Assembly (NCBI RefSeq): GCF_013377905.1
Contig: NZ_JABKAV010000026.1
Location: 1 to 47,110 of the forward strand
Length of the DNA: 47,110 nucleotides
Direction: 5' to 3'
Source of the DNA: Hymenobacter terrestris
Lineage (GTDB): Bacteria > Bacteroidota > Bacteroidia > Cytophagales > Hymenobacteraceae
Below the pieces are notes generated by a model, which saw only the letters and a program-made list of their open reading frames with translations, was not told where the DNA came from and made no database searches. Below are positions 15,055-23,897 of this stretch, piece by piece. The stretch's first letter is position 1, and each line of letters starts with the position of its first letter. A program made the position numbers and the translations under genes.

Positions 15055-16686
15055 ATGACCACATTCACCGTAAATCCCGCTGCTGGCCCTGCTACTGCCG
15101 CCACTACGGCCCGCCGCATTCCGCTGCCCCTCACGGCCCTTCAGAAACTGCTGCTGCCACTGGGCGCGGTGCTGTTCGACGTGCTGTTCTACCGGCAGGG
15201 CGTGGGCCTGAATCTGGCGCTATACACGCTGTTTGTGGTGGCGGCTACGCTGGTGGGGCTACCGAAGCACGCGGCGGCGTGGCGCTCGGGCTATTTCCGG
15301 CTGCTGCTGGCTGGTACGCTGTTGAGCGCGGGCGCCGTGCTGTGGTACGGCTCGGCGGCGGCCTGGCTGGCCTGCGTGGCTTCGCTGGTTATGCTGCTGG
15401 GCTTCGTGAACCAGCCCCATTTGCGGCTGCTGGCTTTTGCGTTGCTCACGGCGCTGGGTGGCGCGGCGCGGGTGCTGCCGGGGCTGCTGCCATATCTGCG
15501 ACTGCCCAGCGCCGGAGCGGGCCGCTGGGGTCGCACGCGGTTCTACGGCCGTTTGCTGCTGGCGCCGTTGGCGGTGCTGGTGGTTTTCCACTTCCTGTTT
15601 GTGCTGGCCAACCCGCGCTACGAGGCGCTGGCCGGGCAGGTGCTGGGTTGGCTCGGCGACTGGCTGCTGGCGCTACTGCCCGCTATTTCTATCCTGCACG
15701 TGCTGTTTTTTTCGGTTGGTTTCGCGCTTACGGCCGGAGCACTGGTGGTCGTGCCGCTGCACTTTTTCCAGGACCAAGAGTCGCGGATGGGCGAGTTTGT
15801 GTGGCGGAAGCGCGACCGGGTGGCTTCGCTGGGCGTGCGCCGGCCCGACTTCCGGAACCTCAACCGCAAAGCCCTCGATTTGCGCAAGGAATACCTGGCG
15901 GCGCTGGCCGTGTTCGGCCTAGTGAACGCGCTGCTGCTGGTCGTCAACGTCATTGACATCCGCTGGATTTGGTTCGGTTTCGTGCCGGGCCCGGGGTTCG
16001 ACCTCACCCAGTTCGTGCACGAGGGTACCTACGTGCTCATTTTCAGCATTCTGGTGGCCATGGGTATCGTGCTGTGGTTTTTCCGGCGCAACCTCAACTT
16101 CTACCAGCCCGGTTTGGCGGCCCTGCGCTGGGGCGCTACTATTTGGGTGGTGCAGAACGCGGTGCTGATGGTGTCGGTGGGGCTGCGCAACTACTATTAC
16201 ATCCAGTACACCGGCTTGGCCTACAAGCGCATTGGGGTGTACGGGTTTCTGTTGCTGACTTTTTTCGGCTTGGTTACGGTGCTGCTCAAAATCTGGCAGC
16301 GCCGCTCGGCCTTTGCGCTGGTGCGCCTCAACTCGCTGGCCGCCTACGGGCTGCTGCTGTTACTGGCCCTGGGCAACTGGGAAATCTGGATTGCCCGCTA
16401 CAACCTCAACGCCCGCTTCGGCACCCTCGACCTCGGGTTCCTGCTCGAAATGCCTGCCCGCGTGCTGCCCGAGCTGGCCGCCCGCCAGCAGGTACTTGAT
16501 GGCATGAGCCGCATCATTATCAGCCCGCCCGGCTCCTACACCGAAGAAACGGCCCCGCCCGCCGAGGCCCGCGCCCTCATTCAGCGCCGTCTCGCTGCCT
16601 GGCAGCTGAATTACAAGCGCCAACGCACCTGGCAAAGCTGGACTGGGGCTGAATCGGCGGCCTTTTATGCAGATGCTAGCCAGTAG
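15055..16686 (+). CDS. DUF4173 domain integral membrane protein
   Basis: 543 residues with about twelve hydrophobic segments over residues 25-460, followed by a soluble tail ending YADASQ. Recognisable family features are the early FYRQGVGLNLALYTLFV segment, LRKEYLAALAVFGLVNALLLVVNVIDI, FDLTQFVHEGTYVLIFSI, and GLRNYYYIQYTGLAYKRIGVYGFLLLTF. This family of Bacteroidota membrane proteins has no established function that I know of. It is preceded by the regulator gene and by the palindrome at 15021-15035. Its stop codon (16684-16686) lies in a stretch resembling the family C repeats. Confidence 0.85.
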   Translation: MTTFTVNPAAGPATAATTARRIPLPLTALQKLLLPLGAVLFDVLFYRQGVGLNLALYTLFVVAATLVGLPKHAAAWRSGYFRLLLAGTLLSAGAVLWYGSAAAWLACVASLVMLLGFVNQPHLRLLAFALLTALGGAARVLPGLLPYLRLPSAGAGRWGRTRFYGRLLLAPLAVLVVFHFLFVLANPRYEALAGQVLGWLGDWLLALLPAISILHVLFFSVGFALTAGALVVVPLHFFQDQESRMGEFVWRKRDRVASLGVRRPDFRNLNRKALDLRKEYLAALAVFGLVNALLLVVNVIDIRWIWFGFVPGPGFDLTQFVHEGTYVLIFSILVAMGIVLWFFRRNLNFYQPGLAALRWGATIWVVQNAVLMVSVGLRNYYYIQYTGLAYKRIGVYGFLLLTFFGLVTVLLKIWQRRSAFALVRLNSLAAYGLLLLLALGNWEIWIARYNLNARFGTLDLGFLLEMPARVLPELAARQQVLDGMSRIIISPPGSYTEETAPPAEARALIQRRLAAWQLNYKRQRTWQSWTGAESAAFYADASQ

Positions 16687-16740
16687 CGGCTAACTGTCGG
16701 CTCTGTTCTGCCTGATCAATTTCAGAGAAATCGTCCATCG

Positions 16741-16771
16741 AAAGCTAGCAGCCATCAGCTGATAGCCAACA
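16741..16771. repeat. Family C repeat (AGCTNNTAGC units), single arm
   Basis: AAAGCTAGCAGCCATCAGCT followed by GATAGCCAAC. It is related in make-up to the arms at 23.1, 35.3 and 35.5 kb and sits immediately before the 76-residue gene. Confidence 0.5.
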
Positions 16772-16781
16772 ATTTGAAAGC

Positions 16782-17012
16782 ATGAATTTCTTCCTCACTT
16801 TCCTCGGTCTATTCTGGTGCGTGGCCAGCATCGTTATCCTGGCCACGCTGCTTGTCTGGCGCGAGCGGGCCGCCACACCGCCCGAGCGGAGCCGCCGCCT
16901 GCTGGCCGTGGTGCTGCCCGCTGCGGCCGTGCTGCTGGGTTCCATCCTCTGGACGCTGCTGCACGTGATGCTGCTTTGGGGCTCAGGCGCGGCAACGGTG
17001 GCGACACGCTAG
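16782..17012 (+). CDS. Small two-helix membrane protein
   Basis: 76 residues with two hydrophobic helices (about 4-26 and 40-68) joined by a positively charged loop, RERAATPPERSRR. No family is recognised. It is supported as a gene by its position: the next gene starts at the base after its stop, and all of these genes share direction and composition. Confidence 0.6.
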   Translation: MNFFLTFLGLFWCVASIVILATLLVWRERAATPPERSRRLLAVVLPAAAVLLGSILWTLLHVMLLWGSGAATVATR

Positions 17013-17396
17013 ATGAGCATGCAGTCAGCTACTCCTACCTCTCCCGGCCGCTGTCTGGCCGTTCTGCTGGCCACCGGGGCCGTGCTCTGGATGAGCTGGC
17101 AGATACCCGGCTGGTACCGGCTGGGCTCGTCCGACACGGCCACTCTCGCTGCGCTGGTGCGGCTTTGGCAGCAGCCGCTGCTGGTGGCGGGGGTGGTGTC
17201 GGGGGCCAACGCCGTGGTGCTTTACCGGGCCACGCTGCCGCTGGCCCTGCCTAATACCCCGGCCTCGCTCCTTGACCGGCCCCGCTACCAGGCCGATTTC
17301 GTATTCTGGCTCTGCGTACTATTCCATCTGAGTAGCCTACTGCTCCTGTTGCTGCTGGGGACCGGCTGGCTGCTGCTAAACCCGCTCGGGCAATGA
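17013..17396 (+). CDS. Membrane protein, unknown function
   Basis: 127 residues with about three hydrophobic helices (about 13-32, 52-72 and 95-122). It begins directly after the TAG of the previous gene (an alternative ATG is two codons further, MSM) and overlaps the next gene by the 4-base ATGA, so the three small genes are almost certainly translated from one message. Confidence 0.65.
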   Translation: MSMQSATPTSPGRCLAVLLATGAVLWMSWQIPGWYRLGSSDTATLAALVRLWQQPLLVAGVVSGANAVVLYRATLPLALPNTPASLLDRPRYQADFVFWLCVLFHLSSLLLLLLLGTGWLLLNPLGQ

Positions 17397-17767
17397 GACC
17401 GACCACATCACATGCGAGCCAGCTTTGGCAATTTGTATGGCAGGTGCTACTGCCGGCCGTGCCGCGCCTGGCGTGGCTGGTGCTGGGGCTGGTGGGATTT
17501 TTCCTGCTCAACTTGGGTTTTGAGGATGAGCTGTGGCCCCATCATCCGCGGGCGAAACAACTGCTCATACCCCTGCTCGTGCTCAGTCTTGGAGCGTTGC
17601 CGTGGCTGGGGGGGCATGTGGCCCGGCAGGTACGGCGGAACGTGCAACGGTGGTGGTGGCGCCGGCTCTGGCAACTGGCCACCATCGGGGCCTACACGGT
17701 GGCAGTTTTTTCCTCCATAATGATCTTCTCATTATTGCTGGTCGAGCTAATAAGTTGGGTTCGGTAG
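17393..17767 (+). CDS. Membrane protein, unknown function
   Basis: 124 residues, with helices at about 18-42, 56-75 and 95-122 and a basic loop RQVRRNVQRWWWRRLWQ that probably faces the cytosol. Its ATG overlaps the stop of the preceding gene (ATGA). It is the third of the tight three-gene cluster. No similarity to a named family is seen. Confidence 0.65.
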   Translation: MRPTTSHASQLWQFVWQVLLPAVPRLAWLVLGLVGFFLLNLGFEDELWPHHPRAKQLLIPLLVLSLGALPWLGGHVARQVRRNVQRWWWRRLWQLATIGAYTVAVFSSIMIFSLLLVELISWVR

Positions 17768-17847
17768 CCCAACGGTAGCCGCAGCAATTTCGCTAGCTTA
17801 CCGGTCACGGCGCCTAGCAACTCCGCCAGCCCCTGACATCCCGCCTA

Positions 17848-18243
17848 ATGGCCCGTACTGCCCTGCTGATTCTGCTCATTGTGGCCCTGCTCTTCGAACT
17901 GATACTGACCGTAGGCGGCTTCTTCGCTCCCGAAATGCTGCTGGCGAAATTCGGCGTCGGCGTTACGCCCGATACGCGGTTTCTGGCCTTTGTACTGGCC
18001 TGGCTGCTACTGTTCGTGAGTCTGGCTATTATGCTGGCCATCGTGTGGGTGTGGCGGCGCCATACGGGCTATCCGGCCCTGTGCTACCTGCTGGGCTTTT
18101 GGTGGATGGGCATTGGGTTGGGCCTATACCTCGTTTACGGGCGCTTCGACAACCTGCTGCTCGACGGGCTGAAGGGCCTGCTGCTGGTGCTGGCCACCTG
18201 GGCTACGCAACGGGCGGCGGTGCGCGAATTGGCCAACCAGTAA
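17848..18243 (+). CDS. Four-helix membrane protein, unknown function
   Basis: 131 residues with about four hydrophobic helices (about 5-25, 45-70, 78-98 and 105-122). It begins MARTALLILLIVALLFELILTVGGFF and contains a FGVGVTPDTRFLAFVLAWLLLFVSLAI segment. Comparable small membrane proteins are frequent in Bacteroidota, without a known role. The gene is 80 bp from the previous cluster and 90 bp from the penicillin-binding protein gene. Confidence 0.7.
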   Translation: MARTALLILLIVALLFELILTVGGFFAPEMLLAKFGVGVTPDTRFLAFVLAWLLLFVSLAIMLAIVWVWRRHTGYPALCYLLGFWWMGIGLGLYLVYGRFDNLLLDGLKGLLLVLATWATQRAAVRELANQ

Positions 18244-18276
18244 CTGAACCGTTTCGGGCGGGCCGGCCGCAACTGG

Positions 18277-18284
18277 TATATTTG
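18277..18284 (+). promoter_or_regulatory. -7 box of the penicillin-binding protein gene
   Basis: TATATTTG matches TAnnTTTG. TTTC at 18252-18255, 21 bases upstream, may be the -33 element. The start codon is 49 bases downstream. Confidence 0.6.
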
Positions 18285-18333
18285 CGGTTCCGCTGCCGGC
18301 TTGCCCGGTGCTGCCTGCTACTCCGCGCCCTGC

Positions 18334-20724
18334 ATGTCTGCTTCCCAAAGCCCTCAACCAACTGATTCCGCTGCTGCTGCTGCCCGTCCCCGGCGGCGCT
18401 GGCCCAACCGCGTTTCCCGGCTACTGTGGGCCGGTTTTGTGGTGGGACTGGGCATATTTCTGCTTTACCCGATTCTGGTAAGCATGAACTTCATGTTCCT
18501 GTTCGGCAAGTCGCCGAGCCTGGAGGAGCTGGAGAGCCCGCGCGTAGAGCGGCCCTCGCAGGTGTTCACCGCCGACGGCGTGCTGCTGGGCCGCTACTTC
18601 CGCGAAAACCGCAGTCCGGTGCCGCTCAGCAAGATGTCGCCCTGGCTGATTAAGGCCCTCGTTGCCACGGAGGATGCGCGCTACCAGGATCATTCGGGCA
18701 TCGACCCTATTGCTATAGCCCGGGCCGTGGCGGGCGTGGCGACGGGTGGCAACGGGGGCGGGGGCTCCACCATCACGCAGCAGCTGGCCAAAAACCTCTA
18801 CAAAACCCGTCGCAAAGAAAACACTGGTGCGCTGGGCCGGGTGCCGCTGGTGGGTACCATTATCAGCAAAACCAAGGAGTGGCTCACGGCTGTGGAGCTG
18901 GAGCGCCGCTACACCAAAAACGAAATTCTGGCCCTGTACTTCAACACCGTCGAGTACGGCTCGCAGGCCTACGGGGTGAAGGTGGCCGCCAAAACGTTCT
19001 ATAGCACCTCGCCCGATTCACTAACCGTCGAGCAGGCGGCCATGTTGGTGGGCATGCTTAACAACCCTACGGCCTATAACCCCCAGTTCCACCCCGAAGC
19101 CGCCAAGCGCCGCCGCGACCTGGTGCTCACGCGCATGGGTCAGGCTGGCGTGCTGTCTGGCGATGAGGTAGCTGCCCAGCAGGCCACGCCCATCGTGCTG
19201 CAGTACCAGGTCGAAAAGCACGTGGATGGGCCCGAAACCTACTACCGCAGCGCCATCAGCCAGCGGGCCAACGAGTGGTGCAAGGCGAATGGCTACGACC
19301 TCTACCGCGACGGCCTGAAGGTGTACACCACCATCGACTCGCGCATGCAGACCCACGCCGAGGAATCGGTGGACAAGAAGATGAAGAGCCTGCAGCAGGC
19401 CTTCGACCGATTCTGGCGCAACCGCGGCACCGACCCCTGGGTGGACGAGGACGGCAACGTGATTCCCAACTTCATCGAAACCCAGATGAAGCGCACCCAG
19501 CAGTACAAGCGCCTGGCTGCCCGCTACGAGGGCCAGCCGGCCAGCCTCGATTCGGCCCTGAACGCCAAGCGGCCCATGAAGGTATTTACCTGGAAAGGAG
19601 ACCGGGACACCACGCTGCTGCTCTCGCCGCTCGATTCGCTGGCCTACTACAAGCAGTTCCTGCACGCCGGCCTGATGTCGATGGACCCCTACACCGGCCA
19701 GATCAAGGCCTGGGTGGGCGGCATCGACTACCGCTTCTTCCAGTACGACCACGTGAAGCAGGGCAAGCGCCAGGCCGGCTCTACCTTCAAGCCCTTTGTG
19801 TACCTGACGGCCATCGACAACGGCTACGCCCCCTGCGACCGAATTCGGGATGAGCGCGTGACCATCAACTACGTGGAAAACGGCGAGCCCATGGAGTGGA
19901 AGCCCGACAACGTAACGCGCGAGTACACCGGCATGAACATGACGCTACGCTACGCCATGGCCCGCTCGGTGAACTCGGTTACGGCCCAGCTCACCGAGAA
20001 AGTCGGCTGGGACAACGTGGCCAAGTACGCCCACAAAGTAGGCATCAAAAGCAAGCTGCTGGGCGTGCCCAGCATCGGTCTGGGCTCGGGTGGTGATGTA
20101 AGTGTGTACGAGATGGTGAATGCCTATAGCACGTTCGTCAACCAGGGTTTCCGGCCCGAGCCTATGCTCATTACCCGCATCGAAGACCAGAACGGCAACG
20201 TGCTGGTGCAGTTCGACCCCCGCCAGAAGCGCGTGATTCCGGCCGAAACAGCCTGGCTGATGACCTACATGCTGCGTGGCGGCATGGAGGAGCCCGGCGG
20301 CACGTCGCAGGCTCTCTGGGATTACGACCTCTGGAAGAAAAACAATCAGATTGGCGGCAAAACCGGCACCACCAGCAACTACTCCGACGGCTGGTACATG
20401 GGCATCACCAAAGACCTGGTAACCGGCGTGTGGGTGGGTGGCGAAGACCGCAGCATCCACTTCGTCGGCTCGCAACAGGGCGAAGGCGGCCGCACGGCGC
20501 TGCCCATCTTCGGCACCTACATGGAAAAACTCTACAAAGACCCCGAGCTCGACCTCCGAATGGGCCCCTTGCCCCAGCCGACAGTCAAAATCAACAAGAA
20601 GTACACGTGCGTTACGGCCGAACCCCGCCGCCGCCCCGAACCCGTCGACAGCCTCGTGGTGGATGATTTACTGGAGAAGATCAACCAAGGCGTCATTGCT
20701 ATTCCCGACAGCATCAAGCTTTAA
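18334..20724 (+). CDS. Class A penicillin-binding protein (bifunctional transglycosylase/transpeptidase, PBP1A-like)
   Basis: A 796-residue murein synthase. A short cytosolic Arg-rich N-terminus is followed by one membrane anchor (about 29-52, LLWAGFVVGLGIFLLYPIL). The GT51 transglycosylase domain has ATEDARYQDHSGID with the catalytic Glu near residue 112, and GGSTITQQLAKNLY. The transpeptidase domain has the active-site motif GSTFKPFVY, then SVNSV, then KTGTTSNYSDGWY. It polymerises glycan strands and cross-links peptides on the periplasmic side. The ATG at 18334 (MSASQSP) is preferred over the TTG at 18301, which is nearer the promoter box. The C-terminal tail (KINKKYTCVTAEPRRRPEPVDS) is short. 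Confidence 0.95.
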   Translation: MSASQSPQPTDSAAAAARPRRRWPNRVSRLLWAGFVVGLGIFLLYPILVSMNFMFLFGKSPSLEELESPRVERPSQVFTADGVLLGRYFRENRSPVPLSKMSPWLIKALVATEDARYQDHSGIDPIAIARAVAGVATGGNGGGGSTITQQLAKNLYKTRRKENTGALGRVPLVGTIISKTKEWLTAVELERRYTKNEILALYFNTVEYGSQAYGVKVAAKTFYSTSPDSLTVEQAAMLVGMLNNPTAYNPQFHPEAAKRRRDLVLTRMGQAGVLSGDEVAAQQATPIVLQYQVEKHVDGPETYYRSAISQRANEWCKANGYDLYRDGLKVYTTIDSRMQTHAEESVDKKMKSLQQAFDRFWRNRGTDPWVDEDGNVIPNFIETQMKRTQQYKRLAARYEGQPASLDSALNAKRPMKVFTWKGDRDTTLLLSPLDSLAYYKQFLHAGLMSMDPYTGQIKAWVGGIDYRFFQYDHVKQGKRQAGSTFKPFVYLTAIDNGYAPCDRIRDERVTINYVENGEPMEWKPDNVTREYTGMNMTLRYAMARSVNSVTAQLTEKVGWDNVAKYAHKVGIKSKLLGVPSIGLGSGGDVSVYEMVNAYSTFVNQGFRPEPMLITRIEDQNGNVLVQFDPRQKRVIPAETAWLMTYMLRGGMEEPGGTSQALWDYDLWKKNNQIGGKTGTTSNYSDGWYMGITKDLVTGVWVGGEDRSIHFVGSQQGEGGRTALPIFGTYMEKLYKDPELDLRMGPLPQPTVKINKKYTCVTAEPRRRPEPVDSLVVDDLLEKINQGVIAIPDSIKL

Positions 20725-20817
20725 AAGCGGTGAGGCAGTTCATTGGCAGCTCGCTGCCAGTGGTGGCCCGGAACTGAGGCCTAGCCGCGAATACTCGGTA
20801 GCGTAGACGACGAAAAG

Positions 20818-21582
20818 CTATTCGTACATGTCGGCCGGGTCGGCGGCAGCCAATTCTTGCAGAAACTTCCCCAGCGCGCTGGTAACAGCTGCCAGAAAAG
20901 CGGCTCCTTTATCGGCAGTGGCCAATGCCGGGTCGCCTACCCCGGTGTCGGCCGTTACTTGGCTCCATTCGCGCTGGGCCCAGGCCCATTCGCGCAGGGC
21001 GCGGATGCGGAATTGCTTGGCGGCTCCCGAACCGGCTACGGCCAAAGGCCGCACTAGGTGGGGCGCAATATGGAGCATAACGCTCGTTTCCAACTCGTCG
21101 GCATGGTCGCCGGGGGCCTCAAAAAACAGGCTACGATCGACTATCCGAAACAAGGTTGCCGTGCTCAGGAATACGGTCGGGAATTCGGCTTGCAATTCGC
21201 GCAGAATCTGGCGAAAGTCGTTGCCACCGTGGCCATTAAGCACCACCAGCTTTGAAATGCCCTGGCGAGCCAGCACCTGCACTATGTCGCGCAGAATGGC
21301 TAGCTGGGTACTGGGGTTGAGGTTGATGTCAAGCGTAATGTCGAGCTGGCCGGTGTTCACGCCGAACGGGACGGCGGGCAGCACCAGTACCTTCGCGCCC
21401 TGCTCCCAGGCCTGGCGGGCGGCCTCCGCAGCCACATACTCGTCTTGGTAGTTATCGGTGCCGTAGGGCAGGTGGTAATTGTGGGCCTCGGTAGCGCCCC
21501 AGGGTAACACAACAACTTCTACCGAAGTGTCTTTGACGGCTTGCCAAGTAGTTTCAGCTAGGATGTAGGGGCGAGCCGTCAT
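20818..21582 (-). CDS. Creatininase-family metallohydrolase
   Basis: A 254-residue amidohydrolase-like enzyme. Metal-binding motifs are visible: GATEAHNYHLPYGTDNY (Glu32, His34, His37 and Asp43) and NGHGGND. The family includes creatinine amidohydrolase and enzymes acting on cyclic amides in riboflavin, F420 and mycofactocin pathways; which reaction applies here is unknown. Its ATG overlaps the stop of the lipoprotein gene by ATGA, so the two are co-translated. The neighbouring pterin genes upstream make a role near pterins or flavins conceivable, but that is speculation. Confidence 0.88.
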   Translation of the reverse strand: MTARPYILAETTWQAVKDTSVEVVVLPWGATEAHNYHLPYGTDNYQDEYVAAEAARQAWEQGAKVLVLPAVPFGVNTGQLDITLDINLNPSTQLAILRDIVQVLARQGISKLVVLNGHGGNDFRQILRELQAEFPTVFLSTATLFRIVDRSLFFEAPGDHADELETSVMLHIAPHLVRPLAVAGSGAAKQFRIRALREWAWAQREWSQVTADTGVGDPALATADKGAAFLAAVTSALGKFLQELAAADPADMYE

Positions 21583-22160
21583 GGTTTCAGAGGTTGGTTG
21601 GCGGGTTGTCGGTAATACGTTACGCTATCAAGCACCAGCGTATTGCCGCGAGAAAGCAGTGGGAATTCTCGTTTCCAGAAGGAGGAATCGGGGACGTAAA
21701 ACTCTTTGAAGCGGGCCTGTTGTGTGGCCTCGTCCATGGTTTTTAGAAAGGCCGTGTCTGCCTGATTTTTAAGGGAATAAGGGGCTAGCACGTAATCGTG
21801 GCCAACCAACAAGATTCTGACGCTAAGCTGGCCTGAGCGGAGCCGCCTGATTTTGCCCCGGTAAGTGTAAAAGCCTCCATCGGAAGCGGAATACTGCTTA
21901 GAACCTTTCGTCATATGCCCGCCGAAGCTGACGGGCACCTTATCGATAAATACGGAGTCGGCCCGAATGGTTAGCGTGTTTTCGTGAAACCAGCGGTCTG
22001 TCGTGTCATCGGGCGTTATATCTTGGTCGATGGAGCCCATACTTTCCAGTCCGACGTATGTGCCGGCTCGCAAAAACGCGGAACTATCGTTTACCGTCGG
22101 CCCGGACTGCTGACAGGCAGCAACCCCAACCAAGCAGAGAAGCAATAGTCGCCGCATCAT
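21579..22160 (-). CDS. Predicted lipoprotein, unknown function
   Basis: A 193-residue lipoprotein. The signal MMRRLLLLCLVGVAAC ends in the lipobox VAAC (Cys16). The mature protein has many short beta-like segments (TLTIRADSVFIDKVPVSFGGHM, SVRILLVGHDYVLAPYSLKN). No family is recognised. The start is at 22160 (or the second ATG, 22157); the open frame continues upstream into the epimerase gene without similarity. It lies 17 bp after the epimerase stop and overlaps the creatininase gene by 4 bp, which gives a three-gene unit. Confidence 0.75.
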   Translation of the reverse strand: MMRRLLLLCLVGVAACQQSGPTVNDSSAFLRAGTYVGLESMGSIDQDITPDDTTDRWFHENTLTIRADSVFIDKVPVSFGGHMTKGSKQYSASDGGFYTYRGKIRRLRSGQLSVRILLVGHDYVLAPYSLKNQADTAFLKTMDEATQQARFKEFYVPDSSFWKREFPLLSRGNTLVLDSVTYYRQPANQPLKP

Positions 22161-22177
22161 TCGTGCCGGGGCTACTA

Positions 22178-23086
22178 CTAGTCGCCGTAGAACGACTCTA
22201 GGGCTGGTTTCAGGGTTGGGAATTCGAACCGGAAGCCGCGGCCCAGCACCTTCTCGGCGCTGACCCGCTGCGAGGCCAGCACGATTTCGCTCATCTCGCC
22301 CATCATCAGCTTCAGGCCGAACTCGGGCACTTTGGGCAGCACCAGCGGGCGGTGCAGCACATCGGCCAGGGTTTTGGTGAACTCCTTGTTGGTAACCGGG
22401 TTGGGGGCCACAGCATTGTACACGCCCTGCCACTGCTCATCTTCGATGGCCTTAATGAAGAGCCGGCACAAATCGTCGAGGTGAATCCAAGACATGAACT
22501 GCTTGCCCGAACCCAGCGGGGCGCCGGCCATCATCTTCACGGTGCGGGCTAGTGGCACCAGCGCGCCACCTTCGGGGCTGAGCACGATGCCAATACGCAG
22601 AATAGCGGTGCGGATGCCCTCCTGCTGCACGTATTCAGCGGCCTCTTCCCACTGTCGGCACACATTGGCCAGAAAGTCATCGGAGGCGGCGGCAGTATCC
22701 TCACTCAGCAACCGGTCGCCCTGGTCGCCATAAATCCCGATAGCAGAAGCCGAAATAAAGCCACGTACGTGATGAGTGACTTTGCGTAATTCCTGGGACA
22801 GTAGCTGTGTGCCGGCCACCCGGCTCGACAGAATCTGCCGCTTGCGCTCCGCCGTCCACTTACCATCTGACACGCTGCTGCCGGCCAGGTTCACGATGTA
22901 ATCGGCGTAGGGCACGGCCGCTGGATCGATGGAGCCGGCCAGTGGATCCCAGCGGAAGCTGAAGTAGCGGTTGTCGCCGGGCGTACGGCTCAGCAGGGCC
23001 ACCTCGTAGCCGCCGTCAATCAGCATTTCAGCCAGCCGCGTACCAATCATTCCGGTGCCTCCCGTAATCAGAACCTTACGCGACAT
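22178..23086 (-). CDS. TIGR01777-family epimerase (SDR superfamily, YfcH/SulA-like)
   Basis: A 302-residue extended short-chain dehydrogenase. The nucleotide-binding motif VLITGGTGMIGTRL is at residues 5-18, the family's YADYIVNLAGSSVSDGKW segment follows, then SASAIGIYG (in place of the usual YxxxK region) and WIHLDDLCRLFIKAIE. The C-terminal DUF1731 part, VPEFGLKLMMGEMSEIVLASQRVSAEKVLGRGFRFEFP, is typical. The function of the family is not firmly known. It is the first gene of the unit with the lipoprotein and creatininase genes. Confidence 0.92.
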   Translation of the reverse strand: MSRKVLITGGTGMIGTRLAEMLIDGGYEVALLSRTPGDNRYFSFRWDPLAGSIDPAAVPYADYIVNLAGSSVSDGKWTAERKRQILSSRVAGTQLLSQELRKVTHHVRGFISASAIGIYGDQGDRLLSEDTAAASDDFLANVCRQWEEAAEYVQQEGIRTAILRIGIVLSPEGGALVPLARTVKMMAGAPLGSGKQFMSWIHLDDLCRLFIKAIEDEQWQGVYNAVAPNPVTNKEFTKTLADVLHRPLVLPKVPEFGLKLMMGEMSEIVLASQRVSAEKVLGRGFRFEFPTLKPALESFYGD

Positions 23087-23093
23087 AGCAATC

Positions 23094-23212
23094 CTTAAGC
23101 TGATAGCTAGCAGCTGTTAGCCGTTAGCTGGTGTCTTGAAGTAAAAAATCGTAATCGAGGCTGCAAGCTACTACGCAGTTCCGGCCTGTGCGTTAATAGC
23201 TAACAGCTCATT
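23094..23212. repeat. Family C inverted pair between folE and the epimerase gene
   Basis: TAAGCTGATAGCTAGCAGCT and GTTAGCCGTTAGCTG (about 23096-23130) face AATAGCTAACAGCTCA (23195-23210) in inverted orientation around about 65 bases. The folE stop codon (TGA, 23208-23210) lies in the right arm. Confidence 0.7.
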
Positions 23213-23897
23213 TGCCTATCAGGTGCAGGAACTCCTGGCGCAGGGCAGCATCCTGGCCGAACGCCCCGCCGTACTCGGCCGTGAGGGTGCTGCTGCTGGT
23301 ATCGTTCACGCCCCGGCTCATTACGCACAGATGGTCGGCCTCAATGAGCACGGCCACATCGTCGGTACCCAGACTCTGTTTGAGTTCCTCGGCAATCTGG
23401 CGTGTCAAACGTTCCTGCACCTGGGGGCGGCGGGCAAAGTACTGCACTACCCGGTTCAGCTTGCTCAGGCCCACCACATGCTCGCCGGGCAGATAGGCCA
23501 CATGCGCTTTGCCAATAATGGGTACAAAGTGGTGTTCGCAACACGAAAACAGCGTAATGTCGCGCTCCACCAACATCTGCCGGTATTGGTAGCGGTTCTC
23601 AAACAAACGTACCTCAGGCCGATAATCTGGGTTGAGACCCCGGAACCACTCCTGCACGTACATTTTAGCCACCCGGCGAGGCGTGCCAGCCAGACTGTCG
23701 TCGCTCAGATCCAGGCCCAGCACCTGCATTATCTCGCGGAAATGCCCGCTGATGGCTTCAATCTTAGCCTCCTCACTTAGCTCGAACGCATTGGCCCGTA
23801 ACGGGGTGCGCAGGTCGACGGGAAATTGGTTGTCGGCGGCGGCAACAGCGGCAGGTTTGCCAACTGTAGCTGCTGCCGACAGCGGCAGGTTATCCAT
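23208..23897 (-). CDS. folE: GTP cyclohydrolase I
   Basis: A 229-residue enzyme that converts GTP to 7,8-dihydroneopterin triphosphate, the first step of folate and biopterin synthesis. The zinc-binding and active-site motifs are intact: CCEHHFVPIIGKAHVAYLPG, GLSKLNRVVQYFARRPQVQERLT, and HLCVMSRGV with the second Cys ligand. The first 45 or so residues (Ala-rich, then VDLRTPLRANAF) are a variable extension. The gene follows the PTPS gene with an 8-bp overlap (23890-23897), which suggests coupled translation and a shared pathway. Confidence 0.96.
   Translation of the reverse strand: MDNLPLSAAATVGKPAAVAAADNQFPVDLRTPLRANAFELSEEAKIEAISGHFREIMQVLGLDLSDDSLAGTPRRVAKMYVQEWFRGLNPDYRPEVRLFENRYQYRQMLVERDITLFSCCEHHFVPIIGKAHVAYLPGEHVVGLSKLNRVVQYFARRPQVQERLTRQIAEELKQSLGTDDVAVLIEADHLCVMSRGVNDTSSSTLTAEYGGAFGQDAALRQEFLHLIGK

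Noticed and set aside
20750..20768. Hairpin TGGCAGC/GCTGCCA after the penicillin-binding protein gene
   Set aside because: The 7-bp stem has a 2-base loop and no T-run, too weak to call a terminator.
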